Origin: Musa acuminata AAA Group
Taxonomy: Eukaryota > Streptophyta > Magnoliopsida > Zingiberales > Musaceae
Assembly: GCF_036884655.1 (NCBI RefSeq)
Contig: NC_088335.1
Coordinates: 41,451,501 to 41,515,500, forward strand
Direction: 5' to 3'
DNA: 64,000 nucleotides
The notes under the pieces were generated by a model. The model was not told the origin of the DNA. It was given only the letters and a program-made list of their open reading frames with translations, and did no database searches. The first letter of the stretch is position 1. The number at the start of each line of letters is the position of its first letter. A program made the position numbers and the translations under genes. Shown in pieces: positions 1 through 10,072 of this stretch.

Positions 1-672
1 GGCACCGCCTGGCTGGGCGATGACACCTCCTTGGCTGGGCGGTTGCACCGCCCAGCACCCGAGCGCTGGGCGGTGGCACCGCCTGGCTGGGCGGTGGAAC
101 CGCCAGCACCGGGAACCCTAAGAGAATTCAAATTTTGGAGTCCAAAATTTGAATCCTCTTGAGGCCTATAAATACCCCTCAAATCTCAGCTGAGGTTACA
201 ACTTTTGAGAAGCATTTTGATTGAGAGAAAAGTCTTAGAAAGTCTTAGCAAGTCTTGTTTTCAATTTGCTAGAGAGTTCTCCTCCTTCTTTCTTATTGAA
301 TATTTGTAAGAGGTTGAGCTGCTTGTAAAAGGTTGTAAGAGGGGTGTTTACCCTTCCATTTCAAGAGACTTGCTAGTGGAAGGTGGGAGCCTCATCGAAG
401 AGGGGCCTCGCAAGTGGAGTAGGTCATTTGACCGAACCACTCTAAAAATCGGCGTAATCTCTGGTTTGCTTTTTATTATTGTCATTTACATTACTGCAAA
501 TCTTCTTACTGCTTTAGTTCCTTATTACTCTTGCTACGCAACTTTAAGAACATGCCTTCAAGTTAAATTTCTCAAGTTTCGTTCTTAACGTACGAAAGAT
601 TTTATTAAAATCGAAGTTTTAATCCGCTGCACTAATTCACCCCCCCCTCTTAGTGCCGCTCCGATCCTAACA
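1..672 (+). repeat. Element A 5' LTR, 3' portion
   Basis: This matches the 3' LTR at 8082-8753 base for base except four transitions. It ends in a C-rich run and the terminal CCTAACA, followed at once by the primer-binding site. About 525 bp of the LTR lie left of the window. The short reading frame at 370-588 also occurs in the 3' LTR, has no recognisable domain, and is probably not a gene. Confidence 0.95.
167..174 (+). promoter_or_regulatory. LTR TATA box of element A
   Basis: TATAAATA lies in the LTR, with an identical copy in the 3' LTR at 8248-8255. The same context (GGCCTATAAATACCCCTCAA) recurs in the LTR of C, near 20213. It is the likely RNA polymerase II core promoter for the genomic transcript. 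The R/U5 boundary cannot be placed by eye. Confidence 0.7.
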
Positions 673-674
673 AG

Positions 675-686
675 TGGTATCAGAGC
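675..686 (+). other. Primer-binding site of element A (initiator Met-tRNA)
   Basis: TGGTATCAGAGC, two bases after the LTR end, is complementary to the 3' end of plant initiator Met-tRNA. This is the usual minus-strand primer of plant Copia elements. Confidence 0.93.
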
Positions 687-724
687 AAGGTTATCTCTCA
701 TATTTGGTTTAATACCCAAGAGAG

Positions 725-2290
725 ATGGCTTACTCCGGCATGCAAGAGGGTCATTCTATTGCACGACCACCTTTGTTTAATGTGTCGGATTACACATATT
801 GGAAGACTCGCATTAGAATCTTCCTCATTTCTATGGACTTTGAGCTTTGGTCTATTGTCGAGAATGGATTTCAAAAATCTTCTCTTCCGATGAGCGAATG
901 GAATGAATCGGAGAAGAAGGTTTTTGCTTTAAATGCAAAGGCTATGAATGCCTTGTTTTGTGCATTAGACAAAAACGAATTTAATCGTGTTTCAATGTGT
1001 GATTCGGCTTTTGATATTTGGAGAACTCTTGAGGTCACTCATGAAGGCACTAGCCGAGTGAAAGAGTCCAAAATCAACATCCTTGTGCACTCTTACGAAC
1101 TTTTCCGAATGAAACCAAGTGAGTCCATCGGAGACATGTACACCCGGTTTACGGATGTCATCAATGGACTCAAAGCTCTTGGTAAAGATTTTACTAACTT
1201 TGAACTAGTAACTAAAATCTTAAGATCCCTCCCTAAAAGTTGGGATCCAAAAGTTACGGCCATTCAAGAGGCCAAAGACCTTAAAGCATTCCCTCTTGAA
1301 GAACTCATTGGGTCTCTAATGACCTACGAAATGACATGTCAAGCTCATGACGAGCTCGAGAACCCCCTTCCAAAGAACAAGAAGGATATTGCACTCAAAT
1401 CACAAGAAGACCACTTGAAAGGAACATCAAGTGATGAGGACAGTGACAATGACATTGCACTTTTGACTCAAAAATTTAAAAAATATTTAAGAAAGAACAG
1501 ATTTAAAAATAATACAAAAAATAAATTTGAACAAAAGAAGGACCAAGTGATTTGCTATGAATGCAAAAAACCGGGACACTATAAGAACAATTGTCCTCAA
1601 GCCAAAAAGAGAACATCAAAGAAGAAGGCATTCAAGGCAACGTGGGATGATTCAAGCGCATCCGAAGAAGAGGAGTCCAACACCGAGCAAGTTGCTCATT
1701 ACGCGCTAATGGCATTAGGAGAAGAGGTATGTGATTTATTTAATGAAGATTTATCTTTTGAAGAACTATCTATCGCTTTTCATGAATTATTTGATGAATG
1801 TAGAACTGTTAGCAAGAAGTTAAGTATCTTAAAGAAAGAGCATGCTTTGCTACAAGATAAGTTTGATAGTCTTCAAACTCCTCCATGCTCTAAGTGTGAG
1901 CACTTAGAAGCAATAAAAAATGAAAATTTGCTTTTTAAGGAAACCTTAAACAAGTTTAAGATTGGTAGCAAAGGATTAGATATGATCCTTGCACACAAGG
2001 GTCACATCGCAAATAGAAATGGAATTGGATTTGTAAAAGGATTACATCAAAATCCTACCACTTTCATAAAAGGACCTACATTACATGTTTCCTCTTATAT
2101 GAAATGCAACTTTTGTTGCAAATCCGGACATATTGCCTACAAATGCCCATTTAGGAAAATTAGTTCACAAAAATTAATATGGGTTCCTAAAGGAACTATA
2201 AAGAATTCAATCATAAATAACAAAGTTAGTGGGTCAATTTTTGAGGCACCCAAAATCAAATGGGTACCTAAAAATCATCCTCTTTTGTAG
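725..2290 (+). CDS. gag: Element A Gag polyprotein
   Basis: An intact 521-residue Gag that forms the retrotransposon's virus-like particle and packages its RNA. Residues about 15-210 form the Copia capsid-like region found in plant Gag_pre/UBN2 proteins. A CCHC zinc knuckle (CYECKKPGHYKNNC) lies near residue 278, and a second knuckle-like motif (CNFCCKSGHIAYKC) near residue 460. The middle is rich in acidic and lysine residues and looks partly coiled-coil. The ATG at 725 is the first after the primer site and matches element B's start. The frame ends at a single TAG (2288-2290), after which the pol frame continues without a shift; B has the same stop. Confidence 0.9.
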   Translation: MAYSGMQEGHSIARPPLFNVSDYTYWKTRIRIFLISMDFELWSIVENGFQKSSLPMSEWNESEKKVFALNAKAMNALFCALDKNEFNRVSMCDSAFDIWRTLEVTHEGTSRVKESKINILVHSYELFRMKPSESIGDMYTRFTDVINGLKALGKDFTNFELVTKILRSLPKSWDPKVTAIQEAKDLKAFPLEELIGSLMTYEMTCQAHDELENPLPKNKKDIALKSQEDHLKGTSSDEDSDNDIALLTQKFKKYLRKNRFKNNTKNKFEQKKDQVICYECKKPGHYKNNCPQAKKRTSKKKAFKATWDDSSASEEEESNTEQVAHYALMALGEEVCDLFNEDLSFEELSIAFHELFDECRTVSKKLSILKKEHALLQDKFDSLQTPPCSKCEHLEAIKNENLLFKETLNKFKIGSKGLDMILAHKGHIANRNGIGFVKGLHQNPTTFIKGPTLHVSSYMKCNFCCKSGHIAYKCPFRKISSQKLIWVPKGTIKNSIINNKVSGSIFEAPKIKWVPKNHPLL

Positions 2291-5200
2291 ACAAACCCAC
2301 AAGCTAGGAGCAAGAGATGGTATCTCGATAGTGGATGCTCAAGACATATGACTGGAGATCCATCTCATTTCTCTATGCTCACTAGCAAAGAAGAAGGGTA
2401 CGTTACCTTCGGAGACAACAACAAGGGCAAAATCATTGGCAAGGGAACTATTGGTAACAAATTTAATTTTTCCATTGATGATGTCTTACTAGTTGATGGA
2501 TTGAAACATAATCTCTTGAGTATTAGTCAACTATACGATAAAGGTTACATCGTTAGATTTGAATCAAATATGTGCATTATTGAAAAACCAAATCATAACA
2601 TGACTATGATTGCTTTAAAACAAAATAATGTCTATACCATCAATCTTGATGAACTAAGTAATGAAATGTGCTTCTCCGCCATAAATGATGATGCTTGGCT
2701 TTGGCATAGGAGATTAGGCCATGCAAGCATGAAAACAATATCTAAGATCTCATCTCAAGAATTAGTACGAGGAATTCCAAATATAAAGTTTATTAAGGAC
2801 GAAGTATGTGATGCATATCAACTAGGCAAACAAATAAAAACAAGCTTCAAACCAAAAAATCAAATTAGCACTACTAGACCATTACAATTGATCCATTTGG
2901 ACTTATTTGGACCAATTGATACAACAAGTCTAGGTGGAAGCAAATATGCCTTTGTGATTGTGGATGACTACTCTAGATACACTTGGACCTATTTCTTAGC
3001 TCACAAAAGTGATTGCTTCAAGTGTTTCTCTAAATTTTGTAAACTCACTCAAAACGAAAAAGGCTTCATGATTTCATCAATTCGGAGTGATCACGGTGGT
3101 GAATTCCAAAATCGTGACTTTCAAAATTTTTGCGAAAGTAATGGGTACAATCACAACTTCTCAACTCCAAGAAATCCTCAACAAAATGGAGTAGTTGAAA
3201 GGAAAAATAGAAACCTACAAGAAATGGCAAGAACTATGTTGAATGAACAGAGTTTACCTAAGTACTTTTGGGCCGAAGCCGTAAATACGGCTTGCTACAT
3301 CATGAATAGAGTCCTAATAAGACCATCCTTATCCAAAACTCCCTATGAATTATGGAATAACAAAAAACCAAACATCTCCTATTTTAAAGTTTTTGGTTGT
3401 AAATGCTTTATTTTAAATGAAAGGGATGCCTTAGGAAAATTTGATGCTAAATCCGATGAAGGCATCTTTCTTGGTTACTCTTCCGTTTCTAAAGCTTTTC
3501 GGGTTTTTAATAAAAGAACTTTAGTAATTGAAGAGTCTATTCATGTAGTTTTTAATGAAGTTTCAAATTTAAAGAAAAATAATTTTGATGATGATCTTGG
3601 TTTTGATAATTTGAATTTGAATGAACCCCCTCCTCAAAATAGCAACTTGGATGCACCTTCTTCCGAAATTTCCTTACCTAAGGAATGGAAATATATAGAT
3701 GCTCATCCAAAGGAGCAAATTATAGGGGATACATCTAAAGGGGTTCAAACTCGTTCCTCTTTCAAGAATTTTTGTGCTAATGCCGCCTTCTTTTCTCAAA
3801 TCGAACCTAAATGCATTGACGAGGCCATAAAAGATGATTTTTGGGTTATTGCAATGCAAGAGGAATTGAATCAATTTGAGAGGAATAAGGTATGGAAGCT
3901 TATTCCTAGACCAAGTGACCACTTAGTCATAGGTACTAAGTGGATCTTTAGAAACAAGCAAGACGAAAATGGTATCGTGGTTAGAAACAAGGCTAGATTA
4001 GTGGCCAAAGGTTTCAACCAAGAAGAATGTATCGATTACGAAGAAACCTTCGCTCCCGTGGCTCGATTAGAAGCCATAAGGATGCTCCTTGCCTATGCTA
4101 GTAGTAATAATTTTAAACTATTTCAAATGGATGTCAAAAGTGCTTTCTTGAATGGTTTTATTTCCGAAGAAGTATATGTCGAACAACCTCCCGGATTTGA
4201 AAATACTCTTTTTCTTAATCATGTATTCAAATTGACTAAGGCTCTCTATGGCTTGAAACAAGCTCCTAGAGCTTGGTATGAAAGGCTTAGTTCCTTTCTT
4301 ATTTTAAATAATTTTACCAAAGGCAAGGTTGATACTACATTGTTTATTAAACATTTTGAAAATAATTTTCTTATTGTGCAAATTTATGTTGACGATATTA
4401 TTTTTGGCTCTTCGGATGAATCACTATGTGAATCATTTGCCAAATCTATGAGTCATGAATTCGAAATGAGTTTAATGGGGGAATTAACTTTCTTTTTAGG
4501 ATTACAAATCAAACAACTTAAGGATGGTATATTTATTAACCAATCTAAATACACATTAGAATTGTTAAAACGATTTAACATAATTCAAAAGCAATAAACA
4601 CTCCTATGAGCACTGCGACTAAGTTAGATATGGATGAAAATAGTGAAAATTTCGATCAAAAAACATATAGGGGAATGATAGGTAGTCTACTCTACCTTAC
4701 CGCGACTAGACCGGATATTATGTTTAGTGTAGGACTTTGCGCTAGGTTTCAATCTAATCCTAAATTATGTCATCTTAAGAGTGTTAAAAGAATATTTAGA
4801 TATCTTAAAGGAACTCCAAATTTAGGATTGTGGTATCCAAAATCTGAAAAATTCGATCTAATAGCTTATGCAGATGCCGATTTTGGCGGATGCAGGATAG
4901 ATAGAAAAAGTACATCTGGAACATGCCAATTTTTAGGACATGCACTTGTTTCTTGGACTTCCAAGAAATAAAATTCAGTCGCACTATCTACGGCGGAAGC
5001 CGAATACATTGCTGCAAGTGCATGTTGTGCACAAGTCATTTGGATGAAAAATACATTAGAAGACTATGGAATTCACTTTAAAAATATTCCCATAAAATGT
5101 GATAATACTAGTGCCATATGTCTTACTAAAAATCCAATTCAGCACTCTAGAACTAAGCACATCGATGTTAGGCATCATTTCATACGCAATCATGTTCTTA

Positions 5201-5325
5201 ACAATGATGTTGTTCTAGAATTCATTGACACAAAGCATCAATTAGCAGATATATTTACAAAAGCTTTGAATGAAGACCAATTTGAATTCATTCGAAGGGA
5301 ATTAGGCATGCTAAATTGTCCCTAA
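2291..5325 (+). pseudogene. pol: Element A Pol (protease end-integrase-reverse transcriptase-RNase H), disabled
   Basis: The region continues the gag frame after the TAG. In order come a protease region with the LDSGCSRHM active-site stretch, the integrase zinc domain (WHRRLGHAS then CxxC), the integrase catalytic core (including SDHGGEF and [11 protein letters not shown]), reverse transcriptase with YVDD, and RNase H ([11 protein letters not shown]). Three defects are visible by comparison with B: the second Cys of the integrase CxxC is Tyr (codon 2816-2818), about 4 bases are missing near 4582-4586 causing a frameshift, and a TAA at 4969-4971 replaces a Gln codon just before RNase H ends. 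A Pol from this copy would lack RNase H, so any mobility would need helper proteins in trans. Confidence 0.93.
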
Positions 5326-5840
5326 AATGAACTTCACAAAAAGGACTCGTTCTTTTCCCTTCGTTTATTAATTTGAATTCTTCCTTCTTCTTCAATTCAA
5401 AATGATCCATTAAAGTATAAATTATGATCTTGAGGGAAGAAGCTAAACAAAAGGAAGGAAGAAATTTTTTTTTTTCTTCTTTCCTCCGCGTGATGCCAGC
5501 GGTGGCACCGCCAGATCCGGCGGTTGCACCGACTGGCGCTCGGGCGCCAGGCGGTGACACCGCCCAGTTTGGCGGTGACACCGACCGAGTCACCCTTTTA
5601 ACCCGAGGGGTTAGGGCCGGCGGTGGCACCGCCCCCAACCCGAAGAAAAACTTCTCCAAAATCCTCTCCCATTCCCTCTAACCCTCATTCTAACTCTTAG
5701 AAACATTAGAGAAGGATTCTTGGTGGTCCAAGCTTTCCATCTCTCAACATAATCTCCACGAGGTAACACTTGAACTCCCTCTTTTCTTTTCTCTTTCTCT
5801 TGCTTATTTTTCACAATTTCATCATCATGTTGTCTAGAAA
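5326..5840 (+). repeat. Pol-aORF spacer of element A with GC-rich palindromic repeats
   Basis: This 515-bp spacer has no supported gene. From about 5508 to 5632 it carries several copies of the near-palindromic core GGCGGTGGCACCGCC and variants such as GGCGGTGACACCGCC. The same core is repeated in the LTRs of A, B and C. Short frames on both strands here look like products of the GC-rich repeat. A pyrimidine-rich stretch follows (5770-5815) before the aORF start. Confidence 0.8.
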
Positions 5841-6935
5841 ATGGCTCCTAAGAGATCAAAAGGAATAAGGATTGAAGGAGATTCATATAACCATGACCTT
5901 TTTAGATCAAAAGAGGTAGCCCTTCGCTTTCCAAAATTTGAAACACGATGTGTCCATAAGGGAAAATACGTTGATTTGGATGAACTAGAGGACTTAGAAC
6001 CCATTAGGTGGTTTGCACACCTAGAAGCTCTACCTCTACTACAAATAGATGAACCAAACTATCCACGGTTAGTGAGATTGTTCTATGCCAACCTATATGA
6101 AGACAATGATAGCCTAAGCACTTACATTCTAGGAACACCCATTAGAATACTTGACAGCACCATTTGTGAGCTAATTGGCATAACTGAAAAAGATAGGGGA
6201 TGTTATTTTAAAGGTAAATGGGACGTAAAAAAAATAGGAGCAACCTATTCCGAAGCCGTGAAAACAATTTTTGCAAATCCAAACCTTGACTTCCTACCCA
6301 AGAGCTGTGAACACTTAATGCCTTTCAACTCTAAAATTCTTCATCACATTATCACAAGCATCATATTCCCCAAACAATTTCATCTTGACGAAGTAAGTCA
6401 ACTAGAGATAGGAACTATGTATTGGATTATGACCGGTCAGTATAATTGTTTTGGGTACTTGATTCGCCAACACATGCAGGAAATTATGACTAAAGATACT
6501 ATATTACCATATGGGAGGTTAATCACTAGAATTCTTCATGCCTATGACATTTGCATTCCACCCGATGAAGAATCTATTCAAAATGATCGATATAACATAA
6601 TAAATAAAAACCTGCTGAAAAAACTTAGGTGCACTTTTAGCAATGGCATATGGGTTAGGCAGCCTAGAAGGACGGATCCAATTCCTACACAAATAGAACA
6701 ACCCGAAACACCAATTCTTATGGGAAATGAATCTCCTCCTCCTAGTCCCCTTGGAGCAGCACCTTCAGCTCCTGTTTCCTCCACTGAAGATATCATTATG
6801 GCGGAGCTATCTCAGATCAAATCACAGCAAGAACAAATTCAGAATCAACAAGTTGAAATTTTGAAGATACTACGACAGATGAATGAAAAAATTGATATCA
6901 TGTATCAGCACTGTGGATTACCTCCTAAGGGTTAA
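5841..6935 (+). CDS. Third retrotransposon gene (aORF, plant transposon-protein-like)
   Basis: An intact 364-residue frame downstream of pol, in the position of the envelope-like gene of Sireviruses. Residues about 45-250 resemble the putative plant transposon protein domain found in such 3' genes: a block ending in RWFAHLEALPLL, then VRLFYANL and STYILGTPIRI. A Pro/Ser-rich linker (about 288-312) leads to a Gln/Ile/Leu-rich stretch (about 316-355) likely to form a coiled coil. No signal peptide or membrane segment is visible, so a true envelope role is not supported. The ATG at 5841 is shared with B's copy, whose sequence is similar but broken. No upstream in-frame extension from pol exists; expression probably needs a spliced or subgenomic RNA. 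Confidence 0.8.
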   Translation: MAPKRSKGIRIEGDSYNHDLFRSKEVALRFPKFETRCVHKGKYVDLDELEDLEPIRWFAHLEALPLLQIDEPNYPRLVRLFYANLYEDNDSLSTYILGTPIRILDSTICELIGITEKDRGCYFKGKWDVKKIGATYSEAVKTIFANPNLDFLPKSCEHLMPFNSKILHHIITSIIFPKQFHLDEVSQLEIGTMYWIMTGQYNCFGYLIRQHMQEIMTKDTILPYGRLITRILHAYDICIPPDEESIQNDRYNIINKNLLKKLRCTFSNGIWVRQPRRTDPIPTQIEQPETPILMGNESPPPSPLGAAPSAPVSSTEDIIMAELSQIKSQQEQIQNQQVEILKILRQMNEKIDIMYQHCGLPPKG

Positions 6936-7542
6936 ATTGATGTATCTTTTTATTCTGTTCTGTTTGCTTTTAAAAACAAGTTCATGTTTGTCATCGATTG
7001 TACGATAACTGATCTTTCCTTTAGATAACTACTGTCTTAATCTGCATAGATGATGATGTCTTTTGGATAAACTATTTCTGGCAAATTTGAATGATGATAT
7101 TTGATAAATGCTAAACCTTTTTCTATGATCATCAATTAGCTGGCTTGTCCCTTTTTGTTGATGACAAAGGGGGAGAAGTGATGATTTACACCAGAACGAT
7201 AGCATGACTAATATGAATTACAAAAACTTATGTGATATGAATGTCTTATATGACTTGCAAATCCTTGAAAATATCACAAGATTGATATCATGAAATTTAT
7301 ATTGAAAATCTTTATCTTCTGTCGTAGCAAAATTCGTCCCGTATCATTTAACTTATGATTTTCATCGAAGTTTCGTACTTACTATTGTTTAATGAGGATA
7401 ACGATAAGTTCTATGATTAGAACTTATCGGGTTATGCTTGAATCCAATGGGATGGAATTCAAGTGTTTTTTATCTTCTCATAATATGGCATATAGATAGG
7501 GGGAGTTATGCTTAACTCCGTCATCAATTGATTGTCATCATT
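6936..7542 (+). other. 3' non-coding region of element A with internal polypurine-like site
   Basis: This AT-rich stretch has no gene. At 7164-7178 it carries ACAAAGGGGGAGAAG, preceded by TTGTTGATG. That is a second polypurine run about 380 bp upstream of the tract next to the LTR. The same motif lies upstream of the tract in C (19000-19014) and, weaker, in D. Repeated polypurine tracts are, from memory, a described Sirevirus trait. Confidence 0.75.
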
Positions 7543-7555
7543 AAAAAGGGGGAGA
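7543..7555 (+). other. Polypurine tract of element A
   Basis: AAAAAGGGGGAGA lies one base before the TG start of the 3' LTR. It is the expected plus-strand primer site. Confidence 0.92.
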
Positions 7556-7556
7556 T

Positions 7557-8753
7557 TGTTGAATATCGGATTTTGATGATGTAATCAATTGGTGGGTTAT
7601 TTGATCTAATCCATATTATTGAGTTAAGTGTGCAGGATTAACTACGATAACCAGAAAACATATAGTAAGAATACCGGAGTCGAGCTCGATGGACATTTAA
7701 GAGACCGAAGAATCATCAGAGATGCTGCCGGAACCATCCGAGAAGAAATCGGGAACGTGTCGGAAGTTCGCCGAAGAAATCGTCGGAGGCTCGCGGAGAT
7801 CACCAAGAAGGCTCGGCTACTCGTTAAAGTCATCACAAAGATTGGGAGCTTGCAGGGAGTCCGTCGGAAGAAGTTCGTCGGAAAGCTCGCCAGAACAAGA
7901 CTCGACATTCGCGGTTAAAAAACTTGCTTAGGATGTTTTTTTTGTGTTATGTAGTTCACCTGTAATTAGGATTAGGATTAAGAAATAATCCTATATCCTG
8001 GTTAGGGGCCAACTGGGCCCAAAGTCAGATTTGGTTTGGGCTAAAATTAAGCCAAACAAATGAATTGGAGAGCCAGGCGGTGGCACCGCCTGGCTGGGCG
8101 GTGACACCTCCTTGGCTGGGCGGTTGCACCGCCCAGCACCCGAGCGCTGGGCGGTGGCACCGCCTGGCTGGGCGGTGGAACCGCCAGCACCGGGAACCCT
8201 AAGAGAATTCAAATTTTGGAGCCCAAAATTTGAATCCTCTTGAGGCCTATAAATACCCCTCAAATCTCAGCTGAGGTTACAACTTTTGAGAAGCATTTTG
8301 ATTGAGAGAAAAGTCTTAGAAAGTCTTAGCAAGTCTTATTTTCAATTTGCTAGAGAGTTCTCCTCCTTCTTTCTTATTGAATATTTGTAAGAGGTTGAGC
8401 TGCTTGTAAAAGGTTGTAAGAGGGGTGTTTACCCTTCCATTTCAAGAGACTTGCTAGTGGAAGGTGGGAGCCTCATCGAAGAGGGGCCTCGCAAGTGGAG
8501 TAGGTCATTTGACCGAACCACTCTAAAAATCGGCGTAATCTCTGGTTTGCTTTTTATTATTGTCATTTACATTACTGCAAATCTTCTTACTGCTTTAGTT
8601 CCTTATTACTCTTGCTACGCAACTTTAAGAACACGCCTTCAAGTTAAATTTCTCAAGTTTCGTTCTTAACGTACGAAAGATTTTATTAAAATCGAAGTTT
8701 TAATCCGCTGCACTAATTCACCCCCCCCTCTTAGTGCCGCTCCGATCCTAACA
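7557..8753 (+). repeat. Element A 3' LTR (complete, 1197 bp)
   Basis: It starts TGTTGAATATCGG and ends CCTAACA. It contains a GC-rich block of the GGCGGTGGCACCGCC repeats (about 8075-8190), the TATA box at 8248-8255 and a C8 run near the 3' end. Frames at 7628-7918 and 7991-8263 are repeat-derived, with no domain. The next five bases, CACCT (8754-8758), should be one copy of the target-site duplication; the partner lies left of the window. Confidence 0.95.
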
Positions 8754-9544
8754 CACCTAAGTCTTTTTAGTAGATTTTTATTAATGATGTTATATCTATC
8801 ACTTTGAATTGTTTCTTCATCGGGTTGGATGCAAATGTCATAGGCACGAAGAAATCTAGTGATTAACCCCCCATATGGCAACATAATATCTTTAGCTGTA
8901 ATGTCCTGCATGTGTTGCCGTATTGAGAATCCAAATCAGTTATGTTGACCGGTCATAATCCAATACATAGTGCTTATCTCTATTTGACTCATTTCATCAA
9001 GATGATATTGCTTAGGGAATAGTATGCTTGTCATGATATGATGAAGAATCTTAGAGTTAAAAGGTAGTAAGTGTTCGCAACTCTTGGGTATTATTCCGAA
9101 GTTCGAGTTTGCAAAGATGGTTTCGACAGCTTCGGTGTAAGTTGCTCCTATTATATTAACATCCCATTTTCCTCTAAAATAGCAGCTCCTATCTTTTTCA
9201 GTGATTCCAATTAGTTCACAAATAGAATTATCAGAAATCCTAATTTATGTTCCTAAAATGTAGGTACTTAGGCTATCGTTATCTACCCATAGGTTTGCAT
9301 AAAAGAGCCTAACTAATCTAGGATAAATTGGTTCATCTATTTGTAAGAGAGGTAGCGCCTCTAGATGAGCAAACCACCTAATGGGTTCTAAGTCTCCTAG
9401 TTCATCGAGATCAACGTGTTTACCCTTATGGATATGTCTTGTTTCAAAATTTGGAAACCTAAGGGCGTCTTCTCTGGATCTAAAAAGATTGTGGTCATAT
9501 GAATCTCCTTTAATCCTTTTCCCTTTTGATCTCTTAAGAGCCAT
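8754..9544 (-). pseudogene. Element B aORF, broken and interrupted by A
   Basis: This is the minus-strand counterpart of A's third gene, starting at 9544 with the same initial block (RWFAHLEALPLL retained). In-frame stops occur at 9245-9247 (TAA) and 8936-8938 (TGA). Homology then runs to 8754, where the LTR of A begins, equivalent to about residue 267 of A's protein. The coiled-coil end is therefore outside the window. Confidence 0.9.
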
Positions 9545-10072
9545 TTTCTAGACAAGATGATAAGAGAAATATGAATTGTAATGAATAGGTGAAACAAGAA
9601 GAAGGTGAAGGGAAGATTTTACCTTATGGAGTGTTTCTGGGATGATGGACCAACAAGAATCCTTCTCTAAGGTTTGCAGAAGTTAGAATGAGGGATTGAG
9701 AGATTTTGGGAGAGTTGGAGCAAGAGTTCCATGTGTTGGGGGCGGTGTCACCGCCGCCCCTAACCATTTCGGGTTATAAAGGGCTCTCGGGCGGTGCCAC
9801 CGCCTGAACAAGTGGTGCCACAGCCTGGCACCCGAGCGCTCAGGCGGTGCTACCGCCGATTCTGGCGGTGCCACCGCTGGCTTGCCGCGGAAGAAGGAAA
9901 GAAATCTTTTCTTCCCCCTTCTTGATTTCCAGAGGTGTTTGACGCAAGGAAAGGTTGAGATATTGAGTTGTACTTTAATATATCATTTGAAATCGAAAGA
10001 AGAAGATGAAATCAAATTCACAAACGAACGGAACAAGGATGAGACATTCTTCATAAAATACATTCAAACGTC
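9545..10072 (-). repeat. Element B pol-aORF spacer with GC-rich palindromic repeats
   Basis: This is the counterpart of A's spacer. About 9738-9885 holds copies of GGCGGTGNCACCGCC-type repeats. No gene is supported. Confidence 0.75.

Larger units (their letters stand above)
1..8753 (+). mobile_element. Element A: young Sirevirus (Copia) LTR retrotransposon, 5' end cut by window
   Basis: The order is 5' LTR end, Met-tRNA primer site, gag, pol, GC-rich spacer, third gene (aORF), non-coding 3' region, polypurine tract and full 3' LTR. This is the Copia order (integrase before reverse transcriptase) with the extra 3' gene and long 3' region typical of Sireviruses. The visible 672 bp of 5' LTR differ from the 3' LTR at only four sites (20, 141, 257, 553), all transitions, with no length change, so insertion was recent. 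A interrupts the aORF of element B, which resumes on the minus strand at 8754. Despite its youth, pol carries a frameshift and a stop, so this copy cannot make a full Pol. Confidence 0.95.

Noticed and set aside
370..588. 72-codon frame with a hydrophobic segment, repeated at 8451-8669
   Set aside because: It lies in the R/U5 part of both LTRs of A and overlaps the decayed copies in B and C LTRs; no domain, and its presence twice follows from LTR duplication.
5288..5681. Overlapping frames on both strands rich in Ala, Gly, Pro and Thr
   Set aside because: They come from the GC-rich palindromic repeats of the spacer; composition alone explains them.
5841..6935. True envelope gene, making A virus-like
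   Set aside because: No signal peptide, membrane anchor or cleavage-like site is visible; the domain is of the plant transposon-associated type.
7628..7931. Arg-rich frames in the LTR of A and similar ones at 15543-15906
   Set aside because: Overlapping frames on both strands in LTR DNA with no conserved domain; no start context or family support.
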